A stretch of 64,000 nucleotides of DNA from Caenibacillus caldisaponilyticus (GTDB taxonomy: Bacteria > Bacillota > Bacilli > Bacillales > Sporolactobacillaceae): the NCBI RefSeq assembly GCF_002003465.1, contig NZ_BDDQ01000003.1, positions 62,063-126,062 on the forward strand, written 5' to 3'. Under the pieces are notes generated by a model that was not told where the DNA came from, did not search any database, and saw nothing but the letters and a program-made list of their open reading frames with translations. Shown piece after piece: positions 32,984 to 41,552 of the stretch; position 1 is the first letter of the stretch; every line of letters begins with the position of its first letter. The position numbers and the translations under genes were made by a program.

Positions 32984-33892
32984 ATGAATTTGCTCGCCTT
33001 ACGATATTTTGTCGAAGTCGCCAAGAATTTAAACTTCACCGAGGCTTCCAAGAAGCTTCACGTTTCTCAGCCCGGGATCAGTCAGCAAATTCATATGCTT
33101 GAAGAACAACTGGGGATTAAGTTATTGCATCGAACGACCCGGAAAGTCGAATTGACGGAAGAGGGGAAGTACTTATTTGAGAAAGTCGTCCATTCTTTTG
33201 AGCAGATTGAACATACGATTTCAAATATCATGGATGCAACGAAGGCGCCCGGCGTTTTAAAGATTGCGACGATCCCGACGGCGGCCAGCTTGTTTTTGCC
33301 TAAAGTCATGAAGGCTTTGCATGAACAATTTCCCTCTATTGAATTTAGTATTTTGGAAACGAACTCGGCGATGGTGACTCAACTCATAAAAAATAAAGAA
33401 TTTCATATCGGCTTCATTCGGACGGTGGGCGGCCGCCCTTCAACGAATCAAGATGGAATTGAATATTTAGAGCTGGAACGCTCAACCATCGGCGCGGTCG
33501 TTTCCGCCCATCATAAGCTTGCAGCGCGGAAAACCATATCTTTGCGCGAATTGAAAGAGGATATCTTTTTAAATTATGACTCCCATCATTCCGCGGCGCT
33601 TCACAAGCTGGTACAAACGGCCTGTCAAACGGCGGGGTTTACGCCTAAAACGATCGGCAGCGGTTTCGAACTGATGACGATTGCGAATATTGTAGCGGAC
33701 AATCTCGGCGTCACCTTGATGCCCATGGATATGTTCAAATTGATTGATCCAAATAAAGGGGTTGTTTATTTGGAGCTGGAGGATACGCATTTAGAGATTT
33801 CGATTGCCGCAATTTGGGAGCAAAATCCGTATATGAGAAAACATGTAAAAGCGCTGATTCAGTTGCTGATGGCGTTAAAAGAGGATCGATAA
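32984..33892 (+). CDS. LysR-family transcriptional regulator
   Basis: This 302-residue regulator has an N-terminal winged helix-turn-helix (about 1-60, NLLALRYFVEVAKNLNFTEASKKLHVSQPGISQQI) and a periplasmic-binding-like effector domain (about 90-295). It is divergently transcribed from the symporter and upstream of the DapB-like dehydrogenase, the usual layout for a LysR protein controlling its neighbours. GAGGTGA upstream gives a clear start. The effector is unknown, perhaps the transported amino acid or amine. Confidence 0.92.
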   Translation: MNLLALRYFVEVAKNLNFTEASKKLHVSQPGISQQIHMLEEQLGIKLLHRTTRKVELTEEGKYLFEKVVHSFEQIEHTISNIMDATKAPGVLKIATIPTAASLFLPKVMKALHEQFPSIEFSILETNSAMVTQLIKNKEFHIGFIRTVGGRPSTNQDGIEYLELERSTIGAVVSAHHKLAARKTISLRELKEDIFLNYDSHHSAALHKLVQTACQTAGFTPKTIGSGFELMTIANIVADNLGVTLMPMDMFKLIDPNKGVVYLELEDTHLEISIAAIWEQNPYMRKHVKALIQLLMALKEDR

Positions 33893-33999
33893 AGCCGCGC
33901 GGATTTATATTTCTCCCTTATCAATATATAAGAAGGCCGTATTTCTCAATCCCGGCTCGATTTGTTAAGATTTGGGTGCTACTGGGAGGGGGAAATGAG

Positions 34000-35019
34000 A
34001 TGACCGAATCACTGGAACGTTTAGGACTGGTTGTCTACGGACTTGGGCCAATCGGATTGGAAATTTTGAAAAAATGCGAGCAATATTTGCCGGGCAAGGT
34101 CATCGGAGCGGTTGATATTGATCCGAATAAAGTCGGCAAAGATATCGGGGAATTAATCGGAACCGAAAAACGCGGCATTCAAGTGGTTGCTTCTATTAAG
34201 GAAGTCCAACGGGCCGGCAGGCATCCTCTGATCGCCATTCACGCGACCGGTTCGAACTTGTCCGTCGTGTGGCCGCAAATCAAAGAATTGGTCGATTGTG
34301 GATTTTCCGTCGTGTCCACCTGTGAACAACTTTCGTATCCTTGGCACCGCTATCCGGAACTGGCGGAGGAAATGGACCGCTTTGCCAAGGAAAAAGGCGT
34401 CACGATCATCGGCTCAGGCGTGAACCCCGGATATGTCATGGATACGCTCGTCCTCAGCTTGACATCGGTTTTAAGCACGATCTCGTCGATACGGGTGTCA
34501 CGCCGCGTGGATGTAAAGAAACGCCGCCTGCCTTTACAGAAAAAAGTTGGCATGGGCATGGCGGTCGATGAGTTCAATCGACTGGCCGCGGAAGGTAAAA
34601 TCGGCCACGTTGGCCTTGAAGAATCGCTTCGCCTGATTGCTGCCGGTCTCCGTTTTGAGCTTGAAAAAGTCGAAAACTTTATCAGCCCGGTCGTGACGGA
34701 TCAGCCGTTGACCTTGCCGCATTTTGATGTGAAAGCGGGAGAGGTCATTGGCTTGCATCAAATATCCAAGGCGGTTACAAAAGACGGCCGACGGATTGAA
34801 CTTGATTTGGTCATGGCGGCTTCGGTCGATGATCCCGAAGACACCATCGAAATCGACGGCGACATGAAGCAAAAACTCGTGATTCCGGGCGGGGTTTTTG
34901 GCGATTCCGCGACGGCGTCCATTGTAATTAATACAGCGAAAATCGTTGCGCTCGACGGCAAACCCGGATTGCAGACGATGAAAGATATTCCCATCACGAG
35001 AAATATTCAATTATTATAA
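34000..35019 (+). CDS. DapB-fold NAD(P)H-dependent amine dehydrogenase (2,4-diaminopentanoate-dehydrogenase-like)
   Basis: This 339-residue protein has an N-terminal Rossmann fold (LVVYGLGPIGLEILKKC, about 9-25) followed by a dihydrodipicolinate-reductase-type C-terminal domain. It includes IHATGSNLSVVWPQIKELV and GVNPGYVMDTL, typical of the family of 2,4-diaminopentanoate dehydrogenase from ornithine fermentation rather than true DapB. The frame overlaps the LysR gene, but GGGAGGGGG supports ATG 34000. Its placement with a LysR regulator and an amino-acid-type symporter suggests oxidative deamination of an imported amine or amino acid. Confidence 0.82.
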   Translation: MTESLERLGLVVYGLGPIGLEILKKCEQYLPGKVIGAVDIDPNKVGKDIGELIGTEKRGIQVVASIKEVQRAGRHPLIAIHATGSNLSVVWPQIKELVDCGFSVVSTCEQLSYPWHRYPELAEEMDRFAKEKGVTIIGSGVNPGYVMDTLVLSLTSVLSTISSIRVSRRVDVKKRRLPLQKKVGMGMAVDEFNRLAAEGKIGHVGLEESLRLIAAGLRFELEKVENFISPVVTDQPLTLPHFDVKAGEVIGLHQISKAVTKDGRRIELDLVMAASVDDPEDTIEIDGDMKQKLVIPGGVFGDSATASIVINTAKIVALDGKPGLQTMKDIPITRNIQLL

Positions 35020-35044
35020 AACCGGTGTTATAACGGGCAATGGC

Positions 35045-35088
35045 AAGGCCACCCCAAGTCGGTTTCATCCGGCTGAGGGTGGCCTTTA
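35045..35088 (+). terminator. Terminator-like hairpin after the amine dehydrogenase
   Basis: AAGGCCACCC (35045-35054) and GGGTGGCCTT (35077-35086) form a perfect stem with an inner hairpin; only TTTACG follows, so efficiency is uncertain. Confidence 0.65.
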
Positions 35089-35300
35089 CGTGTCGGCAAG
35101 GGCGCTCCTTTTGACCCGGGCCGTCCGAAATCTTTATAATGAAAGTGTTTGATATGAATGAGGAGGCGGCGGGTTTTGGTCGCCGCTGGTTATAAAATTT
35201 TATTTCGGCTTTCATCTGCGCGTGAAGGATGACGGCATGCTTTTTTCAAGCGGCATCATCCATTTTTGCGGGGTGAAGGTCTTATATAAGGATGATGATC

Positions 35301-35714
35301 ATGACGAAAAAGGCCGGTCCTGCTGGGCTTGTCAACGGCGGGTTGGCACCCTGCCCGAAAACGGCCAATTGCGTGTCGACGGAGCAAAAAAATCCGAACC
35401 GGCGCATGCCGCCGATCAATTATGAAGGGCTGACGCTGGAAGAAGCCAAAGCGACGCTTCTTTCCGTTTTGAAAACCTTGCCGAAGACCGAGGTGAAAAT
35501 CGACGAGGGGCCCTATATTTATGCGGAAGCGAGGACGTATCTCTTCGAGTTTTACCACGACGTGGAGTTCTATTTTGACGAGGCGAAAAAAGTGATTCAC
35601 TTTCGCTCCGCATCCCGCCTGGGCTTTTCCGACTTCGGCGCGAACAAAAGGCGCATGCAGGCCGTCGTCGCCCGCTTTTATCGCTTCGCCGATCGCCTGA
35701 AGGCGTCGAAGTAG
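35301..35714 (+). CDS. DUF1499-family protein
   Basis: This 137-residue protein carries the DUF1499 pattern: PNCVST-like N-terminus (CPKTANCVSTEQ), a central EGLTLEEAKATLLSVLKTLP helix, and the beta-rich YLFEFYHDVEFYFDEAKKVIHFRSASRLGFSDFGANKRRM. Its function is unknown in all organisms I know of. The frame starts three codons earlier, but AAGG nine bases upstream supports ATG 35301 (MTKKAG). It is closely followed by ywdK. Confidence 0.85.
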   Translation: MTKKAGPAGLVNGGLAPCPKTANCVSTEQKNPNRRMPPINYEGLTLEEAKATLLSVLKTLPKTEVKIDEGPYIYAEARTYLFEFYHDVEFYFDEAKKVIHFRSASRLGFSDFGANKRRMQAVVARFYRFADRLKASK

Positions 35715-35767
35715 CCCGGCATGCAACGATTTTGGCGCTGGAGTTTACCGCAAAGGAGGGGATGAGG

Positions 35768-36145
35768 GTGTTCAAACTTTTCGTCGCATTAGGGGCGGCC
35801 AACGCTTTTCTGTCCATCGCGCTCGGCGCGTTCGGGGCCCACGGTTTGAAGAACAAGCTGTCGGCGCACTATTTGGACATTTACCACACCGGGGTTCAGT
35901 ATCACATGCTGCACGCCGTTGGCCTCATATTAATCGGCATTCTGGCGGGAAAACTTGCCGATGGCCAGAACGCTTTAATCGGCTGGGCGGGTTGGTTGAT
36001 GTTTGCCGGCATAGTCTTGTTCTCCGGCAGCCTTTATCTATTAAGCGTGACGCGCATCGACGGGCTCGGTGCGATTACGCCGATCGGCGGTCTCTTGTTC
36101 CTCGCCTCTTGGCTGCTTGTGATCGTTGCCGTGCTCAAAGCGTAG
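35768..36145 (+). CDS. ywdK: YwdK-family (DUF423) small integral membrane protein
   Basis: This protein of about 125 residues has four hydrophobic segments and the family signature LSIALGAFGAHGLKNKL near the start, then YHTGVQYHMLHAVGL. Its function is unknown. AAAGGAGGGG is two bases from ATG 35762 and eight from GTG 35768; the spacing favours GTG, and homologues also begin at about FKLF. It sits before gerQ, as ywdK does before ywdL (gerQ) in B. subtilis. Confidence 0.88.
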   Translation: MFKLFVALGAANAFLSIALGAFGAHGLKNKLSAHYLDIYHTGVQYHMLHAVGLILIGILAGKLADGQNALIGWAGWLMFAGIVLFSGSLYLLSVTRIDGLGAITPIGGLLFLASWLLVIVAVLKA

Positions 36146-36216
36146 CCGCCGTTCTGTATTCTTCTATTAATAAGTTGAACAGGTTATCGCCCGTATGGGT
36201 CGGTCAATCGACGAAA

Positions 36217-36265
36217 CGACGCCCGGGGCTTTCTGGTGATGGGAGCCCCGGGCGTTCTTTATTGT
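36217..36265 (+). terminator. Rho-independent terminator of ywdK
   Basis: GCCCGGGGCT (36221-36230) and AGCCCCGGGC (36244-36253) form a 10-base stem followed by GTTCTTTATT. Confidence 0.85.
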
Positions 36266-36326
36266 CAAAACGATGTAAAAGCAGAGTGTGACGGTGAAAA
36301 GCCGCGCGTCTTCAGGCCGGCTTCAG

Positions 36327-36403
36327 CGATGCTTGGATCAGCTGGATTGAGCAACGGCCTTCTAAGCCGTCGGTCAGGGGTTCGAATCCCTTCTGGGACG
36401 CCA
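36327..36403 (+). pseudogene. Broken tRNA-Arg(UCU): intact 3' two-thirds, lost 5' acceptor strand
   Basis: The anticodon arm is perfect (ACGGC-CTTCTAA-GCCGT, anticodon TCT), as is the T-arm (AGGGG-TTCGAAT-CCCTT). The 3' acceptor strand CTGGGAC, discriminator G and encoded CCA are present. The seven bases where the 5' acceptor GTCCCAG should be read CGATGCT and do not pair, and the D-stem has GATC against GAGC with one mismatch. Such a molecule could not be charged, so this is a tRNA remnant or the attachment-site copy left by an integrated element. Confidence 0.8.
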
Positions 36404-36487
36404 TTTCGTCTTTTTACCGCCCTAACCCGTGCATGTCTTAGGAGCGATCGCCTCCGCGTGGGCATCGTTTCATCCGGCCGCCTTGCG

Positions 36488-37027
36488 TCAACGGTAAGGG
36501 TAAAAATAGTTGATCGGGCCCTGGAAGGTGACGTAATCCAAATAGACAAGCGGGAGCAAGTAGCGCGTGCCCGTCTTGTTGTCGTTGATGATGACGTGGT
36601 CGCGGCCGGCCGCTTCAATTTCGCCGCGAAACACCTTAGATTCGCCGCCGCCTTGGTGTTCAAACGTCATGTAGACCGTCGCGACCCTTTCACGATTCAG
36701 GCGCAAAATGTTCTCGATGTAAGACGTTTCCATGGTCGGCGGCAGGACTTGCTGCGGTGAAGTTGGCATCCCGCCCAGCGTCGGATAAAGAGGGCCGGCG
36801 GCCGGACCGGAATACGGTTGGGATGGCCCCGGAGCGTATTGGGGATAGTATGGCGGTGCATATGACGGCGGGCTTTGCGGGCCTTGGCCCGACGGCGGTT
36901 GCCCTTGCGGATTTTGCCCCTGGATCGGTTGGGGTTTGGGCGCCTGGCCCTGGGACGCCGGGGCTTGCGGCGCTTGTCCGTATGGCCAGTTTTGCGGATT
37001 GGGTCTGAAAGAATTTTCATTCGCCAA
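36488..37027 (-). CDS. gerQ: Spore coat protein GerQ
   Basis: This 179-residue coat protein is needed to place the cortex hydrolase CwlJ in the spore coat and is cross-linked by transglutaminase Tgl. The N-terminal 95 residues are low-complexity, rich in Gln, Pro, Gly and Tyr, supplying the Gln and Lys donors. The conserved C-terminal domain (about 97-179) begins METSYIENILRLNRERVATVYMTFE and ends NYFYPYR. It starts with TTG, with GAGGAG nine bases upstream. It is firm evidence that the organism makes endospores. Expression in the mother cell is expected, but no promoter could be fixed by eye. Confidence 0.94.
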   Translation of the reverse strand: MANENSFRPNPQNWPYGQAPQAPASQGQAPKPQPIQGQNPQGQPPSGQGPQSPPSYAPPYYPQYAPGPSQPYSGPAAGPLYPTLGGMPTSPQQVLPPTMETSYIENILRLNRERVATVYMTFEHQGGGESKVFRGEIEAAGRDHVIINDNKTGTRYLLPLVYLDYVTFQGPINYFYPYR

Positions 37028-37324
37028 TGGCGCTCACTCCTCACAAAAGGATATAAAACGGGTGCTATGCTTTTAAGAAAGAATCACGGTCAGCAGAAAG
37101 GAAGGGGGTGTGGCGGCGGGCGTCGGTCGATGACGCAAGCTCTACGATCATGTTTATGACGGATGGCGGGGAAATATGCTTCAAGAATCGGGGGTTTGGC
37201 AAGGGCGGGCGGGTTCGGCCGCCTGAGCGCCTGGGGGCGGTCGCTGGTCGCAGGCGTAAACGGTGCGGAAAAAGAGAGGGGCGACCGCAAGCGCCTGACT
37301 TCGCTCGGGTCGCCTCCATCTTTT

Positions 37325-38077
37325 TTAGTCCACGGCAAGCATTTTCGCAAATTTCTCTTTGGTTAAAAGCGGACCGACGAAAAATTCGCCGAATTCGCCG
37401 TATTTTGCGCTGACTTCATCGAAGCGCATTTCATAGACGAGTTTTTTGAACTGAAGGACGTCGTCGGAGAACAACGTCACTCCCCATTCCCAATCGTCGA
37501 ACCCGATGGAACCGGTGATGATTTGTTTCACTTTGCCGGCGTAACGGCGGCCGGTCTCACCGTGGGTCTTCATGAGTTCGCGCCGTTCATCCATGGACAG
37601 CATGTACCAGTTTTCTCCGGGTGCGCGGCGCTTGTCCATCGGGTAAAAACAGATGTATTTCGTCCTCGGCAAAATCGGATAAAGGCGCGCTTTAATGCGC
37701 GGGTTTTCGTAAGGGTCCTCATCGGACTGGGAGCCGAGGTAGTTGCTCAATTCCACGACCGAGACGTAGGAATAGCTCGGTTGGGTAAAATCGGCGAGCC
37801 TTGTTTTGTTGAAGGCGGTTTCGATGTCGTTCAACTCATCCATTGTCGGGCGCAGCCACATGAGGAGAAAATCGGCTTTTTGCCCGACGATCGAATAAAA
37901 CGCATAGCTGCCTGCCTTTGCCTTCATCGTTTCGTCCCATTTGTCGAGCAATCTTCCGAATTCATCCAATGCCTTCTGCCGCTCCGCACTCGGAAGCTGT
38001 TTCCACGCTGCCCAGTCGATGGTGCGAAAATCGTGTAAACAATACCAACCGTCCAACGTTTGAATGGCCTCGTTCAT
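37325..38077 (-). CDS. hemQ: Coproheme decarboxylase (HemQ, chlorite-dismutase fold)
   Basis: This 250-residue enzyme makes the final step of the coproporphyrin-dependent haem pathway of Gram-positive bacteria, converting coproheme to haem b with peroxide. The active-site Tyr-145 (FYPMDKRR) and the haem-ligand His-172 ([10 protein letters not shown]) are in place. The frame is open to a GTG three codons upstream, but GAGGAG spacing favours ATG 38077 (MNEAIQTL). In B. subtilis the orthologue is ywfI, which lies near lipL as here. Confidence 0.95.
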   Translation of the reverse strand: MNEAIQTLDGWYCLHDFRTIDWAAWKQLPSAERQKALDEFGRLLDKWDETMKAKAGSYAFYSIVGQKADFLLMWLRPTMDELNDIETAFNKTRLADFTQPSYSYVSVVELSNYLGSQSDEDPYENPRIKARLYPILPRTKYICFYPMDKRRAPGENWYMLSMDERRELMKTHGETGRRYAGKVKQIITGSIGFDDWEWGVTLFSDDVLQFKKLVYEMRFDEVSAKYGEFGEFFVGPLLTKEKFAKMLAVD

Positions 38078-38269
38078 CGCATTCACTCCTCGAAATACGT
38101 GATCACTACGTTTATATTACCACGACGGCCGCCCATACAGCCCCATCCATAAGCCGACTGTCATAAATTCGTCCGATTTTGGGCGCCTTGGCCGATCCTT
38201 TTTTGCGACCGACGCGTTCCGCCGATTCCATCGCATAACTCCGGTTGGTTGGGAGGAGCCGGCCGGCTG

Positions 38270-38560
38270 ATGACGAATAAAGAAGTAAGAAGGGATGGCC
38301 GCCATGTCATTGCGGTTAGCGCGAATGCACACGGCGGCTTCGGTTTTCGGGAACACCCGTTTTTTAAAAGCGCGGCGATTTGCATGGTGATATTCAGTCT
38401 CATCACCATTATGACTTTATGCTTTTTCGTCTTGGTTGCACTGTTCTTGTACAGGGGATTTCTCTTTTTTCGCGATCAGGCCGCGTTGCAACGCGAATGG
38501 CTGGAAAAATTGGATCGTCTGCTCGCACGAGTCGACCAGGAGGATACGTATAAAAAGTAG
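38270..38560 (+). CDS. Small membrane protein of unknown function
   Basis: This 96-residue protein has a hydrophilic N-terminus of about 36 residues, a single long hydrophobic stretch (about 37-65, including ICMVIFSLITIMTLCFFVLVAL) and a charged amphipathic C-terminal helix (LQREWLEKLDRLLARVDQEDTYKK) that could form a coiled coil. GGGAGGAG lies 11 bases before ATG 38270. I recognise no family. It is convergent with the CoA transferase. Confidence 0.6.
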   Translation: MTNKEVRRDGRHVIAVSANAHGGFGFREHPFFKSAAICMVIFSLITIMTLCFFVLVALFLYRGFLFFRDQAALQREWLEKLDRLLARVDQEDTYKK

Positions 38561-38600
38561 GCGTGCCGTCTTCGGCCGCCTTGTGTACGTTGAACCGTCC

Positions 38601-40124
38601 TCATTTTCCAGTAGTGATGGAATGTTCTTCCAACATGGAACCGGTCCGCGCATAGCGAATGTGCCAGGAAAGGGCTTTTTCGAGAAGATGCGGCGTCTGG
38701 CCGCCGCGCGCCAACGCCTCTTCGAAATAGTCGCGGAGCGGATCTTTATATAAAGGATGCGCGCAACGGTCGATGATGAGTCGCGCCCGTTCCCGCGGTG
38801 CCAGTCCGCGCAAATCGGCATAACCTTGTTCGGTGATCAGGACGTCGACGTCGTGCTCGGTATGGTCGACATGGGAGACGAACGGCACGATGGAGGAGAT
38901 GCGGCCGTCTTTCGCGAGCGATTTCGTCACAAAAATAGAAAGCCGGGCATTGCGGGCGAAATCCCCCGAGCCGCCGATGCCGTTCATCATGTTTGTGCCC
39001 AGGACGTGCGTGGAATTGACGTTCCCGTAAATGTCGGCTTCCAAAGCGGTGTTGATGGCGATCACGCCCAACCGCCGGATGATTTCCGGGTGGTTGGAAA
39101 TCTCTTGCGGCCGAAGGACGAGACGGTTGCGGTAGCGCTCGAAATGGGTGAACACCTCTTGCATCCGCGCCTTCGAAAGCGTGATCGAACAGCCTGAAGC
39201 GAAGTCCGCCTTGCCGCTGTCCAGCAGGTCAAAAACGGCGTCTTGGAGCACTTCGGAATAGAATTCTAAGTGAGAGAAGGGTGACGCCAGCAATCCGCCG
39301 AGCACGGCGTTGGCGATCGTGCCGATTCCCGATTGAATGGGCGCAAGGTTTTCCGGAAGCCGCTTCGCTTTCACCTCTTGTTCTAGAAAGTCGAGGAGAT
39401 GCCCGGCGATGCGCGCGGTCTCGTCATCCGGTTGCGAAATGGTGGACGGTGAGTCGAGCGTTTCAGTGATGACGATCCCCCGTATTTTCTTCACATCCAC
39501 CGGTATCGCGGCCGTGCCGAAACGGTCGCGCGGCGACTGGATCGGCAATGGCGCCCGCGCGCCGTAAGGGCCGACGGAGCCGATGTCGTGAATGCCTTCG
39601 AGGATGAGCGGTTGGGCGATGTTCAATTCAATGATAATGTGCTTCGCCATTTCGACGAAGATGGGCGTGTTGCCGACGGAGGTCGTTGGGACGATCGCGC
39701 CGTCCTCGGTGATGGCGCATGCCTCCACGATGGCGAAGTCGATGGCGCCGAGCACGCCGGTGCGGACGTCTTCGGCGGTATGGGATAAGTGCTGATCGAT
39801 ATATAAAAGTTCGCCGCGGTTGATTTTCTCCCTCATCGTGCGATCGGCCTGAAAAGGTAATCGCCTTTTAACCGCCCCGTTTTCCGCTAGGACTTTATCG
39901 ACGTCCGAACCGAGCGATGCCCCGGTATAGAGGTTCACCTTTAATGGGGATTGTTTGGCCCGTTCGGCGAGAGCGAGGGGAACGGCTTTGGCGTCGCCGG
40001 CCCGGGTAAAACCGCTCAGGCCCAACGTCATGCCGTCTTCGATCCACGAAGCCGCTTCCTCCGCCGTGACGATGAGAGGGTGCAGGCGCCGGTCGCGCAC
40101 CCGTTCTTTAATGATAGGGTCCAT
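38601..40124 (-). CDS. Acetyl-CoA hydrolase/succinyl-CoA:acetate CoA-transferase family protein
   Basis: This 507-residue class I CoA transferase moves CoA between succinate and acetate or propionate. The catalytic Glu lies in NTALEADIYGNVNSTHV and the oxyanion-loop GSVGPYG is also present. It has the full two-domain length of succinate/acetate CoA-transferases (AarC/ScpC type). AAAGGAGG stands seven bases before the ATG. Being next to hemQ and lipL and not far from fatty-acid genes, it may recycle acetate or succinyl-CoA; the direction cannot be inferred. Confidence 0.92.
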   Translation of the reverse strand: MDPIIKERVRDRRLHPLIVTAEEAASWIEDGMTLGLSGFTRAGDAKAVPLALAERAKQSPLKVNLYTGASLGSDVDKVLAENGAVKRRLPFQADRTMREKINRGELLYIDQHLSHTAEDVRTGVLGAIDFAIVEACAITEDGAIVPTTSVGNTPIFVEMAKHIIIELNIAQPLILEGIHDIGSVGPYGARAPLPIQSPRDRFGTAAIPVDVKKIRGIVITETLDSPSTISQPDDETARIAGHLLDFLEQEVKAKRLPENLAPIQSGIGTIANAVLGGLLASPFSHLEFYSEVLQDAVFDLLDSGKADFASGCSITLSKARMQEVFTHFERYRNRLVLRPQEISNHPEIIRRLGVIAINTALEADIYGNVNSTHVLGTNMMNGIGGSGDFARNARLSIFVTKSLAKDGRISSIVPFVSHVDHTEHDVDVLITEQGYADLRGLAPRERARLIIDRCAHPLYKDPLRDYFEEALARGGQTPHLLEKALSWHIRYARTGSMLEEHSITTGK

Positions 40125-40371
40125 GTGCAGTCCTCCTTTGAAAGCGCACTGGGCTGCTGGATCTTTTCAATGATAGGACTATTTATCCCCATTTTTATTG
40201 AATTGTAGTGATGGCCGCTGTGCGTTTGATCACGGGGAGGCCGCTTTCCGGCGCCGAGCGCGGCCTTTTCGCGGATGCGATCTTTCCGATGTGCCGGGGA
40301 ATGACGAAGCGATTCCGGAGAAATGCACGAATGCCCATGTCTGCGGCGGCGGTGAGCCGGAAGGATGGCGG

Positions 40372-41202
40372 TCATTCGGCGAGCGGACCGAGCAGTTTTT
40401 GATTGCGCTCGAGCATGCGCGCGTAATCCCGTTCATATCGCTCGGTTTCGGCGGCGGTCAACGCCCCGTCTTCAACGGTCGCGTTTTCCGAGAGCGCACG
40501 GCGAAGGGCGGCGGTCAATGACGAGATCGTGAGGGCGCGGCTGGCCAATTCTTCAAGAGAGGCCATCACTTCAGGACGGACATCGGGGCAGCGATGGGCG
40601 GAAAGATCGCCTCCCGACGCGATCATGTAAAAGGCGCGGATGAGCTCGGCCCGCTCGGCGCCGGAACCGGTGACGCACAAGTAAATTTGTACGGCCACGC
40701 CGTTGCGCAGCCGGCGTTGAGCGATGCCGGCGAATTTTTTGCCGCCGACGCTCAGATCATAACGGCCCGGGCAATACGATCCGACGATCTCCTTGGCTTC
40801 AATGTTTAAGCGGTAATCGGCAAGCGTGCGGCGGACGAGTTCGACCATCGCTTCAAAGGCGTCATCGATCGACAACCTCTGTTTGTCCGGGAGGATGAGC
40901 GACAGGTTGAGCACCCCTTCGTCAAGCACGACGGCGAGGCCGCCGGAATTCCGCACGATGTATCGATAACCGCGGTTTTTTATCCACTTTAGCCCTTCAT
41001 CCAAGTGGGGGAGGCGGGTGTCCTGAATGCCGAGGGACACGGTCGGCCGATGCACCCAAGCGCGGACGACGGCGGGCGAATCGCCGGTTCCCACCGATTG
41101 GCAAAGCGTATCATCAATTGCGAATGAGTGTTTGGGATCAAATGAGGCCCGCGGCGCGGTTTGGTCGAAGAAACGCCAACGGTCAATGAGATGTAAAAGC
41201 AT
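40372..41202 (-). CDS. lipL: Octanoyl-[GcvH]:protein N-octanoyltransferase (LipL)
   Basis: This 276-residue enzyme transfers octanoyl or lipoyl groups from GcvH to the E2 subunits of dehydrogenases, the amidotransfer step of lipoate assembly in Bacillus. The nucleophile Cys-144 lies in GSYCPGRYDL and the conserved Lys in VGGKKFAGIAQRR. The family opening RNSGGLAVV is also present. AAGGTGAC is three bases from the ATG. The B. subtilis orthologue is ywfL. Confidence 0.93.
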   Translation of the reverse strand: MLLHLIDRWRFFDQTAPRASFDPKHSFAIDDTLCQSVGTGDSPAVVRAWVHRPTVSLGIQDTRLPHLDEGLKWIKNRGYRYIVRNSGGLAVVLDEGVLNLSLILPDKQRLSIDDAFEAMVELVRRTLADYRLNIEAKEIVGSYCPGRYDLSVGGKKFAGIAQRRLRNGVAVQIYLCVTGSGAERAELIRAFYMIASGGDLSAHRCPDVRPEVMASLEELASRALTISSLTAALRRALSENATVEDGALTAAETERYERDYARMLERNQKLLGPLAE

Positions 41203-41494
41203 CGTGTCACCTTCGCTTGTTCGGTTTCAAATCGAATCGCGCATCAGAGCAAGGCAAACTGCCGCTTGCGCTGGAACGGTTGTCAGCCGTCTTCTTTTAG
41301 CCGTGAAATCCGTCCGGTTACGGCGCACGGTTGGACGGCGGTTTTTCCGATTGCCGCTGTTATTGTATCACACTTGTTTTTTCATCATGAAAATTGAACG
41401 CGGAGGAGAAAAAGGTTGATGCGGCGCCATGAGAGGCGGATTTCCCCGCTGCAGGCGAACCCAAGCGCCGGTTCCGGGATTTCCGATGAAGTTA

Positions 41495-41523
41495 TTTAAA
41501 ACCGGAAGCGAAATCGCTATAAT
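41495..41523 (+). promoter_or_regulatory. Candidate sigma-A promoter of ywfO-ywgA
   Basis: A perfect TATAAT (41518-41523) lies 17 bases after TTTAAA (41495-41500), 30 bases before the ywfO ATG. Confidence 0.55.
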
Positions 41524-41552
41524 GAAAAACAAGATTAGACAGGATGTGAGGC

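Larger units (their letters stand above)
36146..36487. other. Stretch between ywdK and gerQ
   Basis: It holds the ywdK terminator and the tRNA-Arg remnant, described separately. No protein-coding gene is supported. Confidence 0.65.

Noticed and set aside
36265-36663. Minus-strand ORF with RNGVPEGIRTPDRRLRRPLL
   Set aside because: It is the well-known spurious translation antisense to a tRNA 3' half, and it overlaps gerQ.
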